Positions 6,810-10,249 of a stretch of 10,249 nt of DNA are shown piece after piece. The translations under genes and the position numbers were made by a program. Every line of letters begins with the position of its first letter. Within the stretch, counting starts at the first letter, position 1. A model generated the notes under the pieces. That model was not told the DNA's origin, made no database searches, and was given only the letters and a program-made list of their open reading frames with translations. The DNA is taken from NCBI RefSeq assembly GCF_026151205.1, contig NW_026971989.1:1-10249 (forward strand). Reading direction: 5' to 3'. Origin of the DNA: Bolinopsis microptera (lineage: Eukaryota > Ctenophora > Tentaculata > Lobata > Bolinopsidae).

Positions 6810-6817
6810 TGTACATG
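6810..6817. repeat. Right target-site duplication of mini-element copy A
   Basis: TGTACATG, identical to 6697-6704. Confidence 0.6.
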
Positions 6818-6942
6818 ATGGTAATTTGGTTGTGTAACTGATGTATATGAATCGATTTCTTAATGTCACTCTACATTGAAGAACTAATTTATCTTTTACA
6901 GCTGTATTTGTTGATTTGCCGGCCAATACCTCAAAAAACAAG

Positions 6943-6956
6943 CAGACCGCGGTCTG
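6943..6956. repeat. 14-bp perfect palindrome CAGACCGCGGTCTG
   Basis: Exact dyad symmetry. Its half-site GCGGTCT also occurs at about 6634, 6645 and 6678, all within 330 bases upstream of the LDLa gene start. It could be a binding site for a dimeric regulator or a remnant of an inverted repeat; neither can be shown here. Confidence 0.5.
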
Positions 6957-7896
6957 GGTAAAAATTTGTTAAATAAAATAGTACGTGAACCCAACATTTT
7001 ACTCTGCACAGCATAACATACTATACTACAAAGATCTTCCAGTGTACCACTCGCAATAACGACAAAGCTAACGATAAGCTCGCTTGACATAAAGGACATG
7101 ACCCATTTATGATAAAATTCGTATTTCCAAGGATTGCGTGAGATCTAATTTACAAATTTTGGGGAAAGGGTAGAAACTAGAGGTACTGGGTACGGCCGTA
7201 AATATGGGTACGGTAAATCGGGGTTTAACTGTAAGTCAAAGTCTATGATGAAGTTATAACTTTATAACTGATCTGATTCTGAGTATGGGCCGGCAGTGGA
7301 TGGAAATCTTTGCGTCCGTCCCCCTCCGAGAAAACGGGCGCAATTTTTGTTACAAATACAATTGTATGCTCCTAGAACTCACAATATCTTAAAAGCAGTT
7401 TGTGATAATAAGTGATGCAAAATATTTATATCACCATCGACTGGTTATTAACGTAAGGCTCTCCAACGTAATGACTCATTCGATCGAAGCTAAGAGTTGC
7501 AATCATGAGAAAGTATATTTATATATATTTGATAGGCAAGTCAAGCTTCGAACTCCAACAAGTGATGAGTTCTTTTGTGTACAAACGACACAGTCGTTAA
7601 CTTTAAAAAGAAATATTGTAGCTCGACACAATAAAGTTTGACAAATACTAAATAGTTTGACACATTGACATACTAAATAAAAGTTCGACAAGCCCTGATA
7701 GTCTATGTAATAAGCGCCATGAGTTGGCACAGAATTTTTTGTCTCTGATTTTGATAAATTTGGTACCAAAAGTTGCCTCTAAGTGTGAATAATGCAAATT
7801 CACCGTGTAGCAAAATAACGTCGAGCTATATGTGGGCCTCTTGTGCATTACAAGAATGTACAAAGGACGAAAAATGGGTAATTTATTGCTTAAAAT
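6957..7896. other. AT-rich non-coding stretch with minor repeats
   Basis: No convincing exon on either strand; the short open frames have no domain character. Visible structure includes a short tandem TGGGTACGG...TAAAT (about 7187-7218), an inverted pair AGTTATAA/TTATAACT (7252-7269), and TTTGGTACCAAAAGTTGC (7759-7776), which is the exact reverse complement of 7966-7983 in the fold-back element to the right. Confidence 0.5.
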
Positions 7897-8117
7897 GCCT
7901 ATAACTCCTAAAATATTAAATATTTTGAAATAATTATTACAGTATCGTAATGAGCTTAGTCAGACGCAACTTTTGGTACCAAAATTATAATATTTGAAGC
8001 AATTTTCAAAAATTTGTTCAGATTGAAAAATTTAGAAAATAATTTTCCTTTAAATCTTAAAACATTAGTACTAAAAGTTTCGTCTCGATGAGCTGATTAC
8101 GATGCCATAATAATTAT
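7897..8117. repeat. Fold-back (inverted-repeat) element
   Basis: Left arm 7930-7982 matches the reverse complement of 8065-8117 at about 42 of 53 positions by hand alignment. Both share the core TCGTAAT, AGCT, GACG and AACTTTT. The spacer is AT-rich. Left-arm sequence GCCTATAACT (7897-7906) pairs at nine of ten positions with AGTTATAAGC at 8986-8995, if the TIR element 8118-8957 is skipped. The arm therefore seems to continue past that insertion. No coding capacity. Probably an old fold-back DNA transposon. Confidence 0.55.
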
Positions 8118-8668
8118 AGTAGAGGCTCTTACGGGCAAAAAGACGTGTTTTCTGCTACGAGTTTAGAGACCTAACCGCTAATTGGACACAATAGTATGAT
8201 GTCTAAGGATCGATAATATGTTAAGAAGTATAAATTTGGCCTTATTAGTCACGTGCTATACCAATGCGCGTTTTAAACTTTGACAGTCTATTTCTCTAAG
8301 GCAAATAGAGTAATTATATTCATATTTTGTCAGCAATAAGATCACATTATTTTCTATTTAGTGTGAAAATATGAGCTAGAACGGACATAATCTCGCTGAG
8401 TTATAGCTGTTTGAAATTTATGATGAACGCGCAGGTGCCAATTGATAACAACTAAATGCTTTTGCGCGTAGTGCGCGTCGAAAATTTGGCAAAAACGCTT
8501 GCGGAGTGACAATATTCAAACTTCGATAAAGTATATGAAGTGGGTACTTCTCGGAAAGGAAAAATTTAGGCAAACACGATGTGACTATTTTTGGGTTGAT
8601 TTAATACAACTGCAAAAAATTATTCAAACTTCAAGCAAAAAGTCAAAATTTTTACCACTTTTTTGGAT

Positions 8669-8683
8669 TTTTACCCGCGTAAA
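8669..8683. repeat. TTTTACCCGCGTAAA repeat, copy 1
   Basis: 15 bases identical to 8825-8839, and related to TTTTACCCGGGGAAA at 9861-9875. The bases before it, a T-rich stretch after TTCAAA, are also loosely similar between copies 1 and 2, suggesting a diverged tandem unit of about 155 bases inside the TIR element. Confidence 0.55.
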
Positions 8684-8822
8684 AACAGAGGGATTTTTAA
8701 AATTTTAAAACCATCTTGTGCGGCTGTGTTTTAGCTATTTCCGTGCAAGTTTTGCCGACATGCCAACAGAATTAACTTGTTCAAAATATCAAAAAACATG
8801 GTTTTTTTGGCCTATTTTTTGC

Positions 8823-8846
8823 GATTTTACCCGCGTAAACTCAGTC
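8823..8846. repeat. ACCCGCGTAAACTCAGTC repeat, copy 2
   Basis: 24 bases matching 9859-9882 at 22 positions. A GAAACCA or AAAACCA motif lies shortly after each copy. Copy 2 lies inside the 840-bp TIR element and copy 3 lies 0.9 kb outside it, so this is a dispersed repeat. Confidence 0.6.
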
Positions 8847-8957
8847 CAATCATCTCGAAACCACTTTTAATCGATTCTACGGTCAAAAATACGTCTAGAA
8901 AGGTGTATCTGGGGTCCCTAGCGTATCGAGCAGACAATGCCCGTAAGAGCCTCTACT

Positions 8958-9445
8958 ATTATGTGATAATAACTGAAAATGTGAAAGTTATAAGCCAAAA
9001 ACTAAAAATTTGCGCAAAAAAAGCACGCGCGGCGAACATGGAACAAGCGCCGTGTAGCATTTTTCGCTCTTACTAAATCGCTTGCCCAAATTTTAAGAAA
9101 ATTCTTGTAAAAAGGCCCTTTGGGCATGAAAGTAATCTGGATCGGTGTATTTTTGGACGCTGATTCCGAATTACCTGAGGACCCCAGGCTATTATGTTCA
9201 TTAACAGTAGAGATTAGGCGGAATGACAGGCTGAGCGCGGCCCAGTAACGCTTCATTGGTCAAATAAATCGTCAATTTTTACCATGCACGAATCCCACTT
9301 ATTTATTAAAAAACATAGTATGTAAATATGGTGCACTTTTTTCCAGTCACACTTTTCAGTTTCACTCAAAAGAATTAATGATACAAGTACAACTACATGG
9401 TAGGGAAAATTGATCGTGCGTGGTTTAACCGCGGCGAAATTCTTG
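8958..9445. other. Non-coding stretch between the TIR element and mini-element copy B
   Basis: The first 38 bases look like the continuation of the fold-back right arm. Beyond that I see no exon. Short inverted pairs such as GCCCAAA/TTTGGGC (about 9084-9125) occur. Open frames reaching into this area carry no recognisable domain. Confidence 0.45.
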
Positions 9446-9551
9446 TTGTATTACGTTGTGACCCCCACGGTCGTTTCACTATGGTGACTATGGTGACGAT
9501 ACAGGGGGAGCCGCGCACTTCGTGCGCGGCGGGTCATACAACGTATGACAA
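9446..9551. mobile_element. Palindromic mini-element (MITE-like), copy B
   Basis: The unit of 106 bases starts TTGTATTACG and ends ACGTATGACAA. Outside the central slot it differs from copy A at only a few positions, including one inserted T in the hairpin loop. The hairpin GCCGCGCAC-TTC-GTGCGCGGC (9510-9530) is perfect over nine pairs. In the central slot, copy B carries two tandem CTATGGTGA units (9479-9496), where copy A has TATAAG units of the same total length. No clear target-site duplication is seen; AAATTCTTG before and GAATTTATG after match at only six of nine positions. Confidence 0.65.
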
Positions 9552-9858
9552 GTGAATTTATGTTCAAGCACGCACTTAAAAACTAAAGTTCACTCATTGG
9601 ATACGTGATATATTCCAATGATTTTTGTCTTCTAATTGGCTGACTACTGACGTTCGCGTTGCAAACTTATTTAAAATTAAATAGTTCCGCACTTTTATTT
9701 GGCCCAAAAGAAGATTTTTAGGAATACTAGCTCAAAATCTGCAAATTCCCTAATTTCCCTCCTGGGGAGGGAAAGCTCTTTTTACCACTATACCAGACGG
9801 ACATTTTTGTCTCACGTCGCGATATTCTCAGCTTAGTCAAACGACAATGTTTTTACGT
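9552..9858. other. Non-coding AT-rich stretch
   Basis: No supportable gene. It holds the TTTCCCTCC/GGAGGGAAA hairpin (9754-9774) and AGCTTAGTCAAACG at 9830-9843, which matches the fold-back core AGCTTAGTCAGACG (7953-7966) at 13 of 14 bases. Confidence 0.45.
9754..9774. repeat. Perfect 9-bp hairpin TTTCCCTCC/GGAGGGAAA
   Basis: Two nine-base arms around the loop TGG. It is non-coding and could be the centre of another palindromic element. Confidence 0.6.
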
Positions 9859-9882
9859 GATTTTACCCGGGGAAACTCAGTC
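9859..9882. repeat. ACCCGGGGAAACTCAGTC repeat, copy 3
   Basis: 22 of 24 bases shared with 8823-8846. It follows a fold-back-like motif at 9830-9843, so the region appears built from pieces of the same repeat families seen at 7900-8900. Confidence 0.6.
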
Positions 9883-9954
9883 ATTTCTCTTATCATTTCA
9901 AAACCAGTTAAACTTGCTCTATCCGATCCAGAGCCCTTGTGCTTGCAGTAGCGC

Positions 9955-9979
9955 GCGCCCGCCGGGCTTCGGCGGGCGC
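9955..9979. repeat. GC-rich perfect 10-bp hairpin
   Basis: GCGCCCGCCG and CGGCGGGCGC pair perfectly around the five-base loop GGCTT. It is a strong GC island in AT-rich sequence, similar in style to the mini-element hairpins but not in sequence. In this non-coding setting it is likely structural within a mobile element. Confidence 0.65.
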
Positions 9980-10249
9980 AAAAACCGCAGAGGTTCCAAA
10001 AAATGATTAAGTAATATGTGAACGACCCCAAACCAAAGTCACTTGATAGTTTTGGGCGAGCGAATTGTTTAAAAAGCCGGCATTTTGTGGGCGACTTAGA
10101 AATAGAGGTGGCGGGTTAATAACTTTCGCTCGGAGCAGCCACCAGGTGACTCTGTCTCAATGAGATTTTCCCTAAGGTGTATAATATGTCGGGGTTTGCG
10201 AGACATAACATTTTCACCCACAAGTTGACGCTCTTATTACATACACTGA
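9980..10249. other. Right end, nothing recognised
   Basis: No exon, RNA gene or clear repeat could be supported in the last 270 bases. Confidence 0.4.

Larger units (their letters stand above)
8118..8957. mobile_element. About 840-bp terminal-inverted-repeat element, non-autonomous
   Basis: Positions 8116-8137 and 8938-8959 form a perfect 22-base inverted repeat starting AGTAGAGGCTCTTACGGG once the flank is removed. Weaker inverted similarity (TCTGCT, then GAGACC/GGGACC) continues inwards. ATTAT is directly repeated at 8113-8117 and 8958-8962. Because ATTAT overlaps the inverted repeat, the duplication could also be read as TTA with TIRs starting TAGTAG. The interior has no long open frame, so it would need a transposase supplied in trans. 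It appears inserted in the right arm of the fold-back element. Confidence 0.55.

Noticed and set aside
6605-6841. 78-codon plus-strand open frame
   Set aside because: It reads straight through the hairpin cluster and mini-element copy A, so its amino-acid sequence reflects the repeats.
6902-6957. Plus-strand exon with a good acceptor (ATCTTTTACAG) and donor GTAAAA
   Set aside because: One frame reads as a plausible peptide, but the exon contains the 14-bp palindrome, is only 56 bases and has no partner exon in view.
8499-9256. Several 70-100 codon open frames on both strands
   Set aside because: They overlap the TIR element and its dispersed repeats, show low-complexity K/F/L-rich composition and have no domain.
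1-10249. CRISPR arrays, bacterial defence systems, phage genes
   Set aside because: No spaced direct-repeat arrays, no ribosome-binding sites or operons; the content is eukaryotic throughout.

Overview
This is metazoan genomic DNA, AT-rich and dominated by transposable elements. The evidence is split-gene structure with GT-AG introns, an LDL-receptor class A (LDLa) module, an APE-type non-LTR retrotransposon, a tRNA-derived SINE, microsatellites and several short palindromic or terminal-inverted-repeat elements. No operons, bacterial genes, phage genes or CRISPR arrays are present. The combination fits a marine invertebrate, perhaps a mollusc or similar lophotrochozoan, but that is a weak inference.

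Layout from left to right. Bases 146-502 hold a tRNA-headed SINE in minus orientation. It lies just upstream of a possible plus-strand terminal exon (536-672) with an AATAAA signal near 816. Two AT microsatellites follow (921-937 and 1178-1230). An LDLa exon lies on the minus strand at 1534-1650. Next comes an apparently intact LINE (1707-4925, plus strand) flanked by a perfect 15-bp target-site duplication, with one long endonuclease/reverse-transcriptase ORF. A decayed ORF1-only LINE remnant occupies 5104 to about 6113. A second minus-strand exon at 6415-6472 encodes a start Met and a signal peptide.

The two minus-strand exons appear to belong to one gene. The signal-peptide exon ends in phase 1 at a near-consensus donor, and the LDLa exon starts in phase 1 after an AG acceptor. 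Spliced, they place the first LDLa cysteine one residue after the last complete signal-exon codon. The 4.76-kb intron between them is filled mainly by the two LINE-derived insertions. The rest of the gene was not found and probably lies beyond the left edge.

The right part (6600-10249) holds no convincing gene. It contains two copies of a 105-106 bp mini-element with nested hairpins (6705-6809 and 9446-9551), one with an 8-bp target duplication. It also has a diverged fold-back repeat (7897 to 8995) whose right arm seems to be interrupted by an ~840-bp terminal-inverted-repeat element (8118-8957). Dispersed copies of an ACCCGCGTAAA-type repeat and several GC-rich perfect hairpins complete the region. 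The most noteworthy signals are the in-phase signal peptide plus LDLa gene split by a young intact LINE close to a splice acceptor, and the paired palindromic mini-elements.
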